A stretch of DNA of 64,000 nucleotides from Wenzhouxiangella limi (lineage in GTDB: Bacteria; Pseudomonadota; Gammaproteobacteria; Xanthomonadales; Wenzhouxiangellaceae), in contig NZ_JAAGSC010000040.1 of the NCBI RefSeq assembly GCF_010499265.1, positions 124,001-188,000 of the forward strand, written 5' to 3'. The translations under genes were made by a program, and so were the position numbers. Positions 9,692 to 17,673 of this stretch are shown in pieces. Positions within the stretch are counted from its first letter, which is position 1, and the number at the start of each line of letters is the position of its first letter. The notes below the pieces were generated by a model that searched no databases, was not told the DNA's origin, and saw only the letters and a list, made by a program, of their open reading frames with translations.

Positions 9692-10423
9692 GTGAGCCGA
9701 TCCCGCGCCAAGGCGTTCCGGCGGATCGACTGGCCGGCGCGCTTTCAGGCTCTGGCGAAAGCCACGTCCATCCCGATGCTGGCGGCGTACTACGGCGCCG
9801 GCGTGGTCAGCGGCGATACGCCGCTTTCGCAAACGCCGTTCGTGGCCCTGGATCTGGAAACTACCGGTCTGGACCCGCAGCAGTCGGCCATCGTCAGCAT
9901 CGGCCTGGTGCCTTTCACTTTGCGCCGAATCCGGGTGGCCGAGGCGAAATACTGGGTGGTGCGCCCGCGCCGCGCGCTGGCGCCGGAATCCGTGCTGATC
10001 CACCGCATCACTCACGAGGAGCTGCTGCAGGCACCGCGCTTTTCAGCCGTCCTGCCGGCGCTTTTAGAGGCCCTGGCCGGACGCGTTGTGGTCGTTCACT
10101 ACCGCAACATCGAGCGGCCGTTTCTTGACCAGGTCTGCCGCCGCTGGATGGGGGACGGGCTGGTCTTTCCGCTGATCGATACCATGACCGTCGAGGCCTG
10201 GAGCCTGCACCACAATCGAAGCTGGCTGCAGCGCGTGGGCGGCTGGCTGGGGTTTAAGCGACGGGCCTCGGTGCGCCTGGCCGCGTGTCGCGAGCGCTAT
10301 CATCTGCCCGCCTACACCGCCCATCACGCCATGACCGACGCGCTTGCCACCGCCGAACTGTTTCTGGCCCAGGCCGCCTGGCATCTGGACGCTGCCTCGC
10401 CGGTGCGGCGCTGGTGGCTGTGA
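9692..10423 (+). CDS. DnaQ-like 3'-5' exonuclease (DEDDh type)
   Basis: 243 residues, starting at GTG 9692, five bases after the DUF294 gene. Exo I DLETTG places D54 and E56. Exo II reads VVHYRNIERPFLD, with the usual Asp replaced by Glu. Exo III is AHHAMTDALATAE. The protein resembles the epsilon proofreading subunit but is shorter and has an extra N-terminal helix region (about 1-48). The pairing with the CBS/cNMP protein suggests a nucleotide-regulated clean-up enzyme rather than replicative proofreading (inference). Confidence 0.85.
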   Translation: MSRSRAKAFRRIDWPARFQALAKATSIPMLAAYYGAGVVSGDTPLSQTPFVALDLETTGLDPQQSAIVSIGLVPFTLRRIRVAEAKYWVVRPRRALAPESVLIHRITHEELLQAPRFSAVLPALLEALAGRVVVVHYRNIERPFLDQVCRRWMGDGLVFPLIDTMTVEAWSLHHNRSWLQRVGGWLGFKRRASVRLAACRERYHLPAYTAHHAMTDALATAELFLAQAAWHLDAASPVRRWWL

Positions 10424-10546
10424 GCGTCAGTTCGCCAGTTTAAGCGGATGCCCGGACCCGGCAAAACAGGGGTATGAACTATACTTTCCCGCAACGCCGC
10501 GGTTACACGAGCGGCTGGCGCTAGACGCCTCTTCGGCAAACGCGAC

Positions 10547-10562
10547 AAGGACCCAAGACATT
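10547..10562 (+). promoter_or_regulatory. Ribosome site deciding an apparent ATT start for upp
   Basis: AAGGA at 10547-10551 lies 8 bases before ATT 10560-10562. No ATG, GTG or TTG lies in frame near the family's expected N-terminus; an in-frame CTG at 10515-10517 is the nearest alternative. A -10-like TATACT is present upstream at 10480-10485. Confidence 0.55.
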
Positions 10563-11183
10563 CACAAGCTGATCGACCATCCCTGCGTGCAGCACAAGCT
10601 GGCCATCATTCGCGATGTCGAGACCGGGCACAAGCGCTTCCGGGAACTGGCCACCGAGATCACCAAGTTTCTGTGCTACGAGGCGCTGCAGAACATTCCG
10701 ACGAAAGACATCACGGTCACAACGCCGGTTGGCGAAGCCAAGGCCAGAAAGATCGCGACCGATCTCGTGGTCGTGCCGATCCTCAGAGCCGGCGTGGGCA
10801 TGCTCGATGGCATTCTCGAGCTGGTGCCGACCGCCAGGGTCGGATTCGTCGGACTGTTTCGTGACGAGGCAACCAAGCAGCCGATGACCTACTACGAACG
10901 CTTCCCGCCGCAAATCAAAGGCGGGACCTGCTTCGTGGTCGACCCGATGGTGGCCACCGGCGGCTCCACGGTGGCCGCACTGGATCTGCTTAAAACCAAC
11001 GGTGCCGACAACATCGTTGTCATCTGCATCGTGACCTGTCCTGAAGGATTGGCCCGGGTCAACGAAGCCCATCCCGATGTCGCCGTCTACACCGCGGCGA
11101 TTGACGAAAGACTCGACGAGCGAAAATACATCGTGCCCGGCCTGGGTGATGCCGGTGACCGCCTGTTCGGCACGCCGCATTGA
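10560..11183 (+). CDS. upp: Uracil phosphoribosyltransferase, probable ATT start
   Basis: Salvage enzyme converting uracil plus PRPP to UMP. From ATT the protein is 207 residues, beginning (M)HKLIDHPCVQHKL, aligning with the usual N-terminal HPLVxHK motif; E. coli Upp has 208 residues. Other family segments are FRELATEITKFLCYEAL, VVPILRAGVGMLDG (uracil-side loop), DPMVATGGST (PRPP loop) and the C-terminal IVPGLGDAGDRLFGT. The frame is open far upstream, but those residues have no family resemblance. If ATT is not used, the CTG at 10515 or a sequence error are the alternatives. Confidence 0.9.
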   Translation: MHKLIDHPCVQHKLAIIRDVETGHKRFRELATEITKFLCYEALQNIPTKDITVTTPVGEAKARKIATDLVVVPILRAGVGMLDGILELVPTARVGFVGLFRDEATKQPMTYYERFPPQIKGGTCFVVDPMVATGGSTVAALDLLKTNGADNIVVICIVTCPEGLARVNEAHPDVAVYTAAIDERLDERKYIVPGLGDAGDRLFGTPH

Positions 11184-11293
11184 GGTTTGGGCTCTAGAGC
11201 ACTTGCGCCGATATCGAGCTCAAACGCCGGTCTGCCGCGAATCCGGGTACCGCTGGAAATCAGGAGACAGGCCGCTTTTGCTCCCGGTGTTCT

Positions 11294-11350
11294 GTACATC
11301 CATGTATTTACTTTCTTATTGCTAGAGAGTAAAGTACATCCAGTGTACAT
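11294..11350 (+). promoter_or_regulatory. vapBC promoter with imperfect palindromic operator
   Basis: The arms ATGTATTTACTTTC (11303-11316) and GAGAGTAAAGTACAT (11324-11338) are inverted repeats differing by one inserted base and one mismatch. They contain a possible -35 TTTACT (11307-11312) and -10 TAAAGT (11330-11335) with 17-base spacing, so operator and promoter coincide. The direct repeat GTACATCCA occurs at 11294-11302 and 11334-11342. This layout fits the autorepression known for VapBC modules. Confidence 0.55.
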
Positions 11351-11368
11351 ACATTGATGGAGTTTGCG

Positions 11369-11608
11369 ATGTCCACCACTACCCGCGCTTTCAAAAACGG
11401 CAACTCGCAGGCCGTGCGGATTCCGGCCGACCTGGCCTATGAGCGTACGGATATTGAGTTGGAAATCGAGCGTGTCGGAGACGAGTTGCGCATTCGCCCG
11501 GTCCGCCGCTCGCTGTCCGGTGTACTGCTCAAGTTCGCCAGGTTCTCCCAGGATTTCATGGCCGAGGGCCGTGGGAGTCAGGAGCAGGCCCCAAGGGATG
11601 CGCTGTAA
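11369..11608 (+). CDS. vapB: VapB-type antitoxin (AbrB/MazE-like)
   Basis: 79 residues from ATG 11369, chosen because GGAG stands 6 bases before it and because the SpoVT/AbrB-like fold starts at once (TRAFKNGNSQAVRIPADLAY). TTG 11354 and ATG 11357 would add a few residues. The N-terminal half should be the DNA-binding swapped-hairpin domain and the C-terminal half the toxin-wrapping tail. The stop shares one base with the toxin ATG, ensuring coupled translation. Confidence 0.88.
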   Translation: MSTTTRAFKNGNSQAVRIPADLAYERTDIELEIERVGDELRIRPVRRSLSGVLLKFARFSQDFMAEGRGSQEQAPRDAL

Positions 11609-12018
11609 TGCCGCACTACATGCTCGACACCAACATGTGCATCTACTTGATGAAAAACCAGCCCGAGGAGGTCGCCCGGCGGTTCGATCAATGCTATGTC
11701 GGCGACGTTGTAATGTCGGCAATCACGTATGCCGAGCTGGAATACGGCGTGGCCGTTGCCGCCAATCCGGAGCGGGAGCACCTCAATCTGGCCAACCTCA
11801 TCGAGGACATTCCCGTAGCGCCCTTCGATGGCGCTGCCGGGGTGGCGTACGGTCCGATCCGAATGGCGGCTCGCGAGAGCAAGAAGGACCATCTCGACAA
11901 GCTGATTGCCGCTCATGCGGTGGCGCTCGGCGTTACGGTTGTGACCAACAATACGAAGGACTTTGGCAAATATCCCGGCGTCATTACTGAGAACTGGCTG
12001 ATGCCTTCGACACAATAA
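11608..12018 (+). CDS. vapC: VapC-type PIN-domain toxin
   Basis: 136 residues with PIN-domain acidic residues: D7 in YMLDTNMCIY, E43 in TYAELEYGV, D97 in DHLDKLIAAHA and D118 in TNNTKDF. The protein is a predicted Mg-dependent RNase; family members cut tRNA-fMet or rRNA, and the target here is unknown. It forms a type II toxin-antitoxin module with the preceding gene. All four acidic positions are intact, so the toxin is probably functional. Confidence 0.9.
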   Translation: MPHYMLDTNMCIYLMKNQPEEVARRFDQCYVGDVVMSAITYAELEYGVAVAANPEREHLNLANLIEDIPVAPFDGAAGVAYGPIRMAARESKKDHLDKLIAAHAVALGVTVVTNNTKDFGKYPGVITENWLMPSTQ

Positions 12019-12104
12019 CGAGGGAAAGGCCCTTGCCAGAAAATCGGCAAGAGCCTCAAGGCAAGCGCTGTTCGTTTCCATTAAAGTCTAAAACATAGGT
12101 TCTT

Positions 12105-12139
12105 GACATCCTCCCCGGCCTGAGGCCGGGGAGGATGTC
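12105..12139. repeat. Perfect 16-base inverted repeat with 3-base loop
   Basis: Arms GACATCCTCCCCGGCC and GGCCGGGGAGGATGTC are separated by TGA. The sequence strongly resembles the subterminal hairpins of IS200/IS605-family elements, but no tnpA or tnpB is nearby, so it looks like a solo end or remnant. It lies between convergent vapC and the acyl-CoA dehydrogenase gene and lacks a U-tract on either strand. The rest of 12019-12203 holds nothing I can recognise. Confidence 0.7.
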
Positions 12140-12203
12140 GACGCTTGAAGTTCGATCCGTGCCTGACGCCAGCGGTGTTGGATGAGGATGCTGCCGCGGG
12201 CTC

Positions 12204-14000
12204 CTAGAACGCCTGGTCGTCGAAGTCCATCATCGGCCCGGCGCCGGCGCGGATGCGGGCGTCCAGCGAGGTGGTTTCGGGCAGCATCCGGGTCATGAAA
12301 AATCGCGCCGTATCCAGCTTGGCCTGGTAGAAGGCCTTGCGCTCGCTGCCGGCCTCAAGGCGGGCGTGCGCGATCACCGCCATCTTTGCCCACATGAACG
12401 CCATCGCGGTCAGGGCGAACAGGCGCAGGTAGTCCGCGCCGGCCGCGCCGGCCTCCAGCGGGTTCTTGCTCATCTGCTGGTAGACCCAGCCGGTGGTGTC
12501 CTGCAGCAGCCGGGCGGCGTGCTTGAGCGGATCGATGAATTCAGCGACCTCGTCCTGACCGTCGTGCTCGGCGATGAAGTCGGTGACCGGGGTGAAGAAG
12601 GCCTTGAGGTTTTCGCCGGAGTTGGCAATGAGCTTGCGCCCGACCAGGTCCAGCGCCTGGACGCCGTTGGTGCCTTCGTAGATCTGAGTGATGCGCACGT
12701 CGCGGGCGAACTGCTCAACCCCGGTATCGCGCACGTAGCCGGCGCCGCCGTGGACCTGCATGCCGAGATTGGCGACCTCGAAACCCAGATCGGTGAAGTG
12801 GGCCTTGATGATCGGCGTCATCAATGAGACCCAGTAGCCGGCCTGGCGCCGGATCGCCTCGTCGGGGTGATGTTGTTCGATTTCCAGCTCGACGCCGGTG
12901 TACAGACCAAGCGCGCGCGCGCCTTCAATCGAGGCTCTGGAGATCAGCAGCATCCGGCGCACGTCCGGGTGGACCAGGATCGGGTCGGCTGCCTTTTCGG
13001 GATATTTCGGACCGTCCAGGCTGCGGCCCTGGAGACGTTCGCGGGCAAAAGTGACCGCGGCCTGGTAGGCGGCTGAGGCCATGCCCAGGCCCTGGATGCC
13101 GGTCACGAGTCGGGCCGCGTTCATCATGGTAAACATGGCCGCCAGCCCGCGGTTTTTTTCGCCGACCATGTAGCCGATGGCGTTGCTGTATTCCATCTCG
13201 CAGGTGGCCGAGGCTTTGATGCCCATCTTCTTTTCCAGCCCGACGCAGTGGACCCCGTTGCGCTCGCCCAGCGTTCCGTCGGCGTTGACCAGGAACTTCG
13301 GAACGAGAAACAGGCTGATGCCGCGGGTACCCGCCGGCGCGTCCGGCGTGCGGGCGAGCACCAGGTGGATGATGTTGTCGACCATGTCGTGCTCACCGGC
13401 CGAGATCCAGATCTTTTTGCCGGTAATCCGGTAGCTGCCGTCCTCGGCCGGCTCGGCGCGGGTGCGCAACAGCCCCAGATCGGTGCCGCAATGCGGCTCG
13501 GTCAGGTTCATGGTCCCGCCCCATTCGCCGCTGACCATCTTCGGCAGATAGGTCGCTTTCTGCGCGTCGCTGCCGTGGTGGTGGATGACTTCGTAGGCGC
13601 CCAGGGTCAGTCCCGGATAGGCGGCAAACGAGGCGTTGGCGGCGTTGATCATCTCCGAGACCGCCAGGCCGACGAAGTTGGGCAGGCCCTGGCCGCCGAA
13701 GTCGGGGTCGGCGATCAGTCCGGTCCAGCCGTTGGCGCACCAGTCGCGGTAGGCCTCGCCGAAGCCTTCGGGCATGCGCACCTCGTGGCTGGATTCGTCG
13801 AGCCGGCAGCCAATTTCATCGCCGACCGCGTTGAGCGGCTGGAGCACGTTTTCGGCCACTTTTGCCGCCTCGCTCAAGACCGCCTCGATCACGTCCGGGC
13901 TGGCCTCGGCCATGGTCGGCAGGTCAGCGCACGCGGTCAGGTCGAGAAACTCGTTGTAGAGGAAGTCAAAATCTTCCAGCGGGGCCTTGTAGCTGGGCAT
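12204..14000 (-). CDS. Acyl-CoA dehydrogenase with C-terminal extension (AcdH/DmdC-like)
   Basis: 598 residues, the length of the larger subfamily with an extra C-terminal helical domain. The middle domain has LTEPHCGTDLGLLRTRAEP and GKKIWISAGEHD (flavin and substrate contacts). The catalytic-base region YEGTNGVQ is near residue 442, and a helical extension follows. It should dehydrogenate an acyl-CoA at C2-C3 using FAD and pass electrons to ETF. Related proteins act on short, long or methylmercaptopropionyl-CoA, so chain specificity is open. No beta-oxidation partner gene is adjacent. Confidence 0.88.
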   Translation of the reverse strand: MPSYKAPLEDFDFLYNEFLDLTACADLPTMAEASPDVIEAVLSEAAKVAENVLQPLNAVGDEIGCRLDESSHEVRMPEGFGEAYRDWCANGWTGLIADPDFGGQGLPNFVGLAVSEMINAANASFAAYPGLTLGAYEVIHHHGSDAQKATYLPKMVSGEWGGTMNLTEPHCGTDLGLLRTRAEPAEDGSYRITGKKIWISAGEHDMVDNIIHLVLARTPDAPAGTRGISLFLVPKFLVNADGTLGERNGVHCVGLEKKMGIKASATCEMEYSNAIGYMVGEKNRGLAAMFTMMNAARLVTGIQGLGMASAAYQAAVTFARERLQGRSLDGPKYPEKAADPILVHPDVRRMLLISRASIEGARALGLYTGVELEIEQHHPDEAIRRQAGYWVSLMTPIIKAHFTDLGFEVANLGMQVHGGAGYVRDTGVEQFARDVRITQIYEGTNGVQALDLVGRKLIANSGENLKAFFTPVTDFIAEHDGQDEVAEFIDPLKHAARLLQDTTGWVYQQMSKNPLEAGAAGADYLRLFALTAMAFMWAKMAVIAHARLEAGSERKAFYQAKLDTARFFMTRMLPETTSLDARIRAGAGPMMDFDDQAF

Positions 14001-14010
14001 GAAACGCTCC

Positions 14011-14050
14011 GGATCAGTTAAAGATCCAGACTACCATACGCCACCGTATG
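14011..14050 (-). promoter_or_regulatory. Two short dyads upstream of the acyl-CoA dehydrogenase gene
   Basis: CATACG-N4-CGTATG (14035-14050) is a perfect 6-base dyad about 35-50 bases upstream of the minus-strand start. GGATC-N7-GATCC (14011-14027) lies closer. Either could bind a TetR-type or other fatty-acid regulator. No regulator gene is adjacent. Confidence 0.35.
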
Positions 14051-14063
14051 CCAACGTGGAGAT

Positions 14064-16166
14064 TCAGGCCTGCTTGACGCTGAAATCGGTGGGCTTCCAC
14101 TCCTCGTTGGACACCGGCCGAGCAAAGAGGAAGCCCTGGAACGCGTCGCAGCCGAAATCCTTGAGCAGCGCCCATTCCTCCTGGGTCTCCACGCCCTCGG
14201 CAATCACCGTCAGTCCCAGGGCGTGGCCCATGGCGATGGTGGCCCGGATAATGGCCGCGCTGCTGGCCGTGGCGATCATGTCGGAGACGAAGGAGCGGTC
14301 GATCTTGAGCGTGTCGAAGGGCAGATGCTTGAGGTAGGACAGCGACGAAAACCCGGTGCCGAAGTCGTCCAGGGCCAGACCGATACCCAGGTCGCGCACG
14401 GCGAGCATGCGCTGCTCGGTCTGACTCAGGTCATTGAGTACGACCGATTCGGTCAACTCCAGACTGAGTCGTCCCGGCGAGATCTGGTACTGATCCAGCG
14501 CTTCGAGCAACAGATCGATGAAGCGGGGCTGGTGGAACTGGCGGGCACTGACGTTGATCGACAGGTGCAGTCCCTGGGTGCGCGGATTCGTCGACCAGGT
14601 CTTCAGACACTGGCAGGCGGTGTCGAGCACCCAGCTCCCGATCGGCAGGATCAGGCCGGTTTCTTCGGCCAGGGGGATGAACTGGTCTGGCGGAATCCGG
14701 CCTTCGCCGGGACGGTTCCAGCGGATCAGTCCTTCGGCCCCGGTCAGGCGCCCCCGCGCATCGAACTGGGACTGGAAAAACAAATTCAGATGATCCTGCT
14801 CCAGCGCCTCGTGCAGGCCGGCCTCGATTCGGGCGCGTGACTCGACGAGCGTCTGCATCTCGCTGTTGAAAAACCGCCAGGTGTTTCGCGCGTCGTCGCG
14901 GGCGCGCTGGAGCGCGATCTCGGCCTTGTTGAGCAGCCGGTCCGCTTCCTCGCGCTCCGAGGTGATCAGGTACAAACCCATGGTGGTTGCGTGACGGATG
15001 CTGGCCTCGGCCTGCTCAACCACGTGCGGGATCTGCAGCTCTTCGTGGATGAGTTCGGCCAGATCATGGGCCTGGGCGGCAGCCTGATCTCGTCGTCGCG
15101 ACAGGTTTTCGACCACGATGGCGAATCGATTGCCCCCGATACGGGCGATGGTGGAGTCGTCGGTCAACGTCTCCCGCAGGCGCTCGGCGATCGAAATCAG
15201 GACCTGGTTGCCGACCTGGTAGCCGTGGATATCGTTGATGAATTTGAAACCGTCGATGTCCAACGCCAGAATCATGCCGTGCCGGGCGGTGCGCTGGCTG
15301 GATCGGGCGGCCTGCTCCAGCCGATCCAGCAGAAGCGAGCGGTTCGGGAGGCCGGTCAGGTCGTCGAAGTTGGCCAGTTGATGAACTCTCGACTCCGAGC
15401 GCCGCAGGTCGGTGACGTCGGATTTGACGGCGACGTAATGCGTGATTTCACCCCCGGGGTCCCGGATCGGTGCAATGGTGGCCATCTCCATATAGGTCGA
15501 GCCGTCCTTGCGGGTATTGCGAAACTCGCCCTTCCAGACTTCGCCTCGACTCAACGTCTCCCAGAGATCGGTGTAGGTGCCGGCCGGTGTCAGGCCCTGG
15601 TTGAGAATCGATGGATTGCTGCCCAGCACTTCCGCGCGGCTGTATCCGGTGTTGTCGATAAAGGCCTGGTTGACGTACTCGATGGCCGGAACGGTGTTGG
15701 TGATGACGATGCTGGTAGGGCTTTGCTCGACAACCATGGCGAGCTTGCGAAGCTCGCTCTCGGCGGTTTTGCGTCGGGCCCGCTCGCCGGCGTTGTCGAC
15801 CGCGCGCCGGATGACGCTGGGCAGGCGCAGCAAGTTGTCTTTGAGTACGAAGTCATTGAGCCCGTATTGCAGCAGTTTGACCGCCATTTCTTCGCTGACC
15901 GTGCCGGAGACCAGGATGATGGGAATCTCCGGGCAACGTGCGCGCAGCAACTCGATGGTGTCGTCGAAATGGAGGCCGGGGACGGTGTAGTCGTACAGCA
16001 GCGCGCTCCAGGACTGCTCGTCAAGCGCGGCCGTCAAGGCCTTCATGCGATCCACCCGCCGGGTGCGAGCCGAGAGTCCGGCCTGCTCGAGCCGGCGGCG
16101 GATCAGCAGCGCGTCGGCTTCGGTGTCTTCGATCAGCAGCAGCTCGAACTCGGCATCAGTTGGCAT
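14064..16166 (-). CDS. REC-PAS-GGDEF-EAL protein, probable c-di-GMP phosphodiesterase
   Basis: 700 residues from ATG 16166. Order: receiver domain with phospho-acceptor D59 (LLYDYTVPG) and K109; PAS domain about 140-255; GGDEF domain about 262-425, whose signature is degraded to GGNRF (344-348), so cyclase activity is unlikely; EAL domain about 445-690 with EGL at 478-480, DDFGTGFSSL (600-609), K621 in KIDRSF and AEGVET (656-661). The EAL residues needed for c-di-GMP hydrolysis appear present. The gene overlaps the preceding response regulator by 11 bases, so the two are coupled. Confidence 0.9.
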   Translation of the reverse strand: MPTDAEFELLLIEDTEADALLIRRRLEQAGLSARTRRVDRMKALTAALDEQSWSALLYDYTVPGLHFDDTIELLRARCPEIPIILVSGTVSEEMAVKLLQYGLNDFVLKDNLLRLPSVIRRAVDNAGERARRKTAESELRKLAMVVEQSPTSIVITNTVPAIEYVNQAFIDNTGYSRAEVLGSNPSILNQGLTPAGTYTDLWETLSRGEVWKGEFRNTRKDGSTYMEMATIAPIRDPGGEITHYVAVKSDVTDLRRSESRVHQLANFDDLTGLPNRSLLLDRLEQAARSSQRTARHGMILALDIDGFKFINDIHGYQVGNQVLISIAERLRETLTDDSTIARIGGNRFAIVVENLSRRRDQAAAQAHDLAELIHEELQIPHVVEQAEASIRHATTMGLYLITSEREEADRLLNKAEIALQRARDDARNTWRFFNSEMQTLVESRARIEAGLHEALEQDHLNLFFQSQFDARGRLTGAEGLIRWNRPGEGRIPPDQFIPLAEETGLILPIGSWVLDTACQCLKTWSTNPRTQGLHLSINVSARQFHQPRFIDLLLEALDQYQISPGRLSLELTESVVLNDLSQTEQRMLAVRDLGIGLALDDFGTGFSSLSYLKHLPFDTLKIDRSFVSDMIATASSAAIIRATIAMGHALGLTVIAEGVETQEEWALLKDFGCDAFQGFLFARPVSNEEWKPTDFSVKQA

Positions 16167-16608
16167 GGCCGTCCTCGTGGCCGGGCTGATTCGTGGCCAT
16201 CCAGTACACGCCCAGCTGCGCCACCGTGGCCGCGAACTCAGCGAAACCGACCGGCTTGCGCACGTAACTGTTGGCGCCGCTGCGATAAGAGCGCAGGCGA
16301 TCTTCAGGCTCATCGGAGGAGGTCAGCATCACCACCGGCAGCAGTCGGGTGCGCTTGTTTTCACGCAGGCGGGCCAACACCTCCAGACCGGAAATCTTCG
16401 GCAGCCCGATATCGAGCAGGACGACTGCCGGCAGCGGCTCGTTGGCCTGCTCGGTGAACTCGCCTTCCCCGAACAGGTAATCCAGCGCCTGCTGGCCGTC
16501 ACGAACGACATCGATCCAGTTACAAACGCCGGCTTTTTTGAGCGCGCGCAGCGTCAGCGCCTCGTCCTGTGGGTCGTCTTCGACCAGAAGTAGCTTGCGG
16601 TCAATCAC
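16156..16608 (-). CDS. Single-domain response regulator (Rcp1/CheY-like)
   Basis: 150 residues, receiver domain only. Acidic pocket D11-D12, phospho-acceptor D66 in VVLLDIGLP, a Thr/Ser switch in MLTSSDEPE and K118 in SYVRKPV. Regulators of this Rcp1-like group are usually cotranscribed with phytochrome-like or PAS kinases. Here a membrane histidine kinase lies 42 bases upstream and a REC-PAS-GGDEF-EAL gene overlaps downstream, so a kinase-to-REC-to-phosphodiesterase relay is likely. Confidence 0.92.
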   Translation of the reverse strand: MIDRKLLLVEDDPQDEALTLRALKKAGVCNWIDVVRDGQQALDYLFGEGEFTEQANEPLPAVVLLDIGLPKISGLEVLARLRENKRTRLLPVVMLTSSDEPEDRLRSYRSGANSYVRKPVGFAEFAATVAQLGVYWMATNQPGHEDGHAN

Positions 16609-16650
16609 GCGTCAAATCCGTCACATTCAGTTGCCAAATCCGGGAATCTA

Positions 16651-17661
16651 TCATTGTTCTGAAGGGCTGATTGTAAACGTAAATTCCGCGCCTTCCCCGA
16701 TGCTGCCGCTGGCCTGGATCCGGCCGCCGTGGCGATGGATGATCCGCTGCACCGTGGCCAGACCGATGCCGATTCCGGGAAACTCGTCCTGGCGGTGCAG
16801 ACGCTGGAACGGCTGGAACAGCTTGTCGGCATGGCGCATATCGAAGCCGGCGCCGTTGTCGCGGATGGAAAACGCCGGGTCTTCGCCCAGGCGGGTGGCG
16901 GCGAAGGTGATTCTGGCCGGCTGGGCCTGGGCGCTGTACTTCCAGGCGTTGTCGACCAGGTTGCCGACAGCCGCTTCCAGCATGCGCCGGTCGCCGGTCG
17001 CGATCAGCCCCGGTTCGATCTCGGTCTCGACCGAGCGCTCAGGCTCTTGTTTGCTCAGCTGGTCAATGCGCTCGCGCACCAGCGCAGACAGATCCACGGG
17101 CGTCCGATCCAGTTCACCGCGGGTAACGCGCGAAAGCACCAGCAGCCCGTCGATCAGGGCGTTCATGCGCGCGCTGGCAATACGGATCTGGTCGAGATGC
17201 TGGCGGGCCGGCTCGCTGAGTTCATCGTGATGGTCTTCGATCAGGGCCTCGGAGAAGCCGTTCATGGCGCGAAGCGGTGCGCGCAGGTCGTGCGAGACGG
17301 CGTAGGCAAAGCTGTCGAGTTCCTGGTTGGCCGATCGTAGCTCGGCGGTGCGTCGTGCGACCTCGGTTTCCAGTTCCGCCTGCTGGCGGTCGGTCAGCGC
17401 CTTTTCCCGTTCAACGAGCTGGTTGATCTGGAAGACCAGTCGGGTGATCAGGCCATAAAGCAATAACCCGGTGACCAGGACGAATAACCAGCCCTTGACG
17501 AGGCTGGCCGTGGCCCGCTGGTCGGCATCGATGAACAGGGCGTCAACGGCGAAGTCCGACAGGGTGATCCAGGCAAAGGCGACGACGACATAGATCAATA
17601 CCGTGCGAACAGCCGCGGTCGAGGTACGAAGCTGGCGCGGGCGCCGGCGAACGGACAGCAT
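16651..17661 (-). CDS. Membrane sensor histidine kinase
   Basis: 336 residues. Two membrane segments (about 20-42 and 56-78) enclose a very short outer loop. A coiled coil (about 80-115) leads into a HisKA domain with H124 in AVSHDLRAPL. The ATPase domain shows N-box NLVDNAWKY, G1 RDNGAGFD and G2 GIGIGLATV. The tiny sensor loop suggests that the membrane itself, or a partner protein, supplies the signal. It lies 12 bases downstream of the hemerythrin-cyclase gene and is probably in the same transcript. Confidence 0.92.
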   Translation of the reverse strand: MLSVRRRPRQLRTSTAAVRTVLIYVVVAFAWITLSDFAVDALFIDADQRATASLVKGWLFVLVTGLLLYGLITRLVFQINQLVEREKALTDRQQAELETEVARRTAELRSANQELDSFAYAVSHDLRAPLRAMNGFSEALIEDHHDELSEPARQHLDQIRIASARMNALIDGLLVLSRVTRGELDRTPVDLSALVRERIDQLSKQEPERSVETEIEPGLIATGDRRMLEAAVGNLVDNAWKYSAQAQPARITFAATRLGEDPAFSIRDNGAGFDMRHADKLFQPFQRLHRQDEFPGIGIGLATVQRIIHRHGGRIQASGSIGEGAEFTFTISPSEQ

Positions 17662-17673
17662 CTTGGCGATCGC

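Noticed and set aside
10474-10524. Sixteen-codon leader peptide upstream of upp
   Set aside because: It starts with ATG but has no ribosome site and overlaps the putative -10 TATACT, so it would not be on the transcript.
12105-12139. Rho-independent terminator between vapC and the acyl-CoA dehydrogenase
   Set aside because: The stem is strong but no U-tract follows on either strand, and the sequence looks like a mobile-element end.
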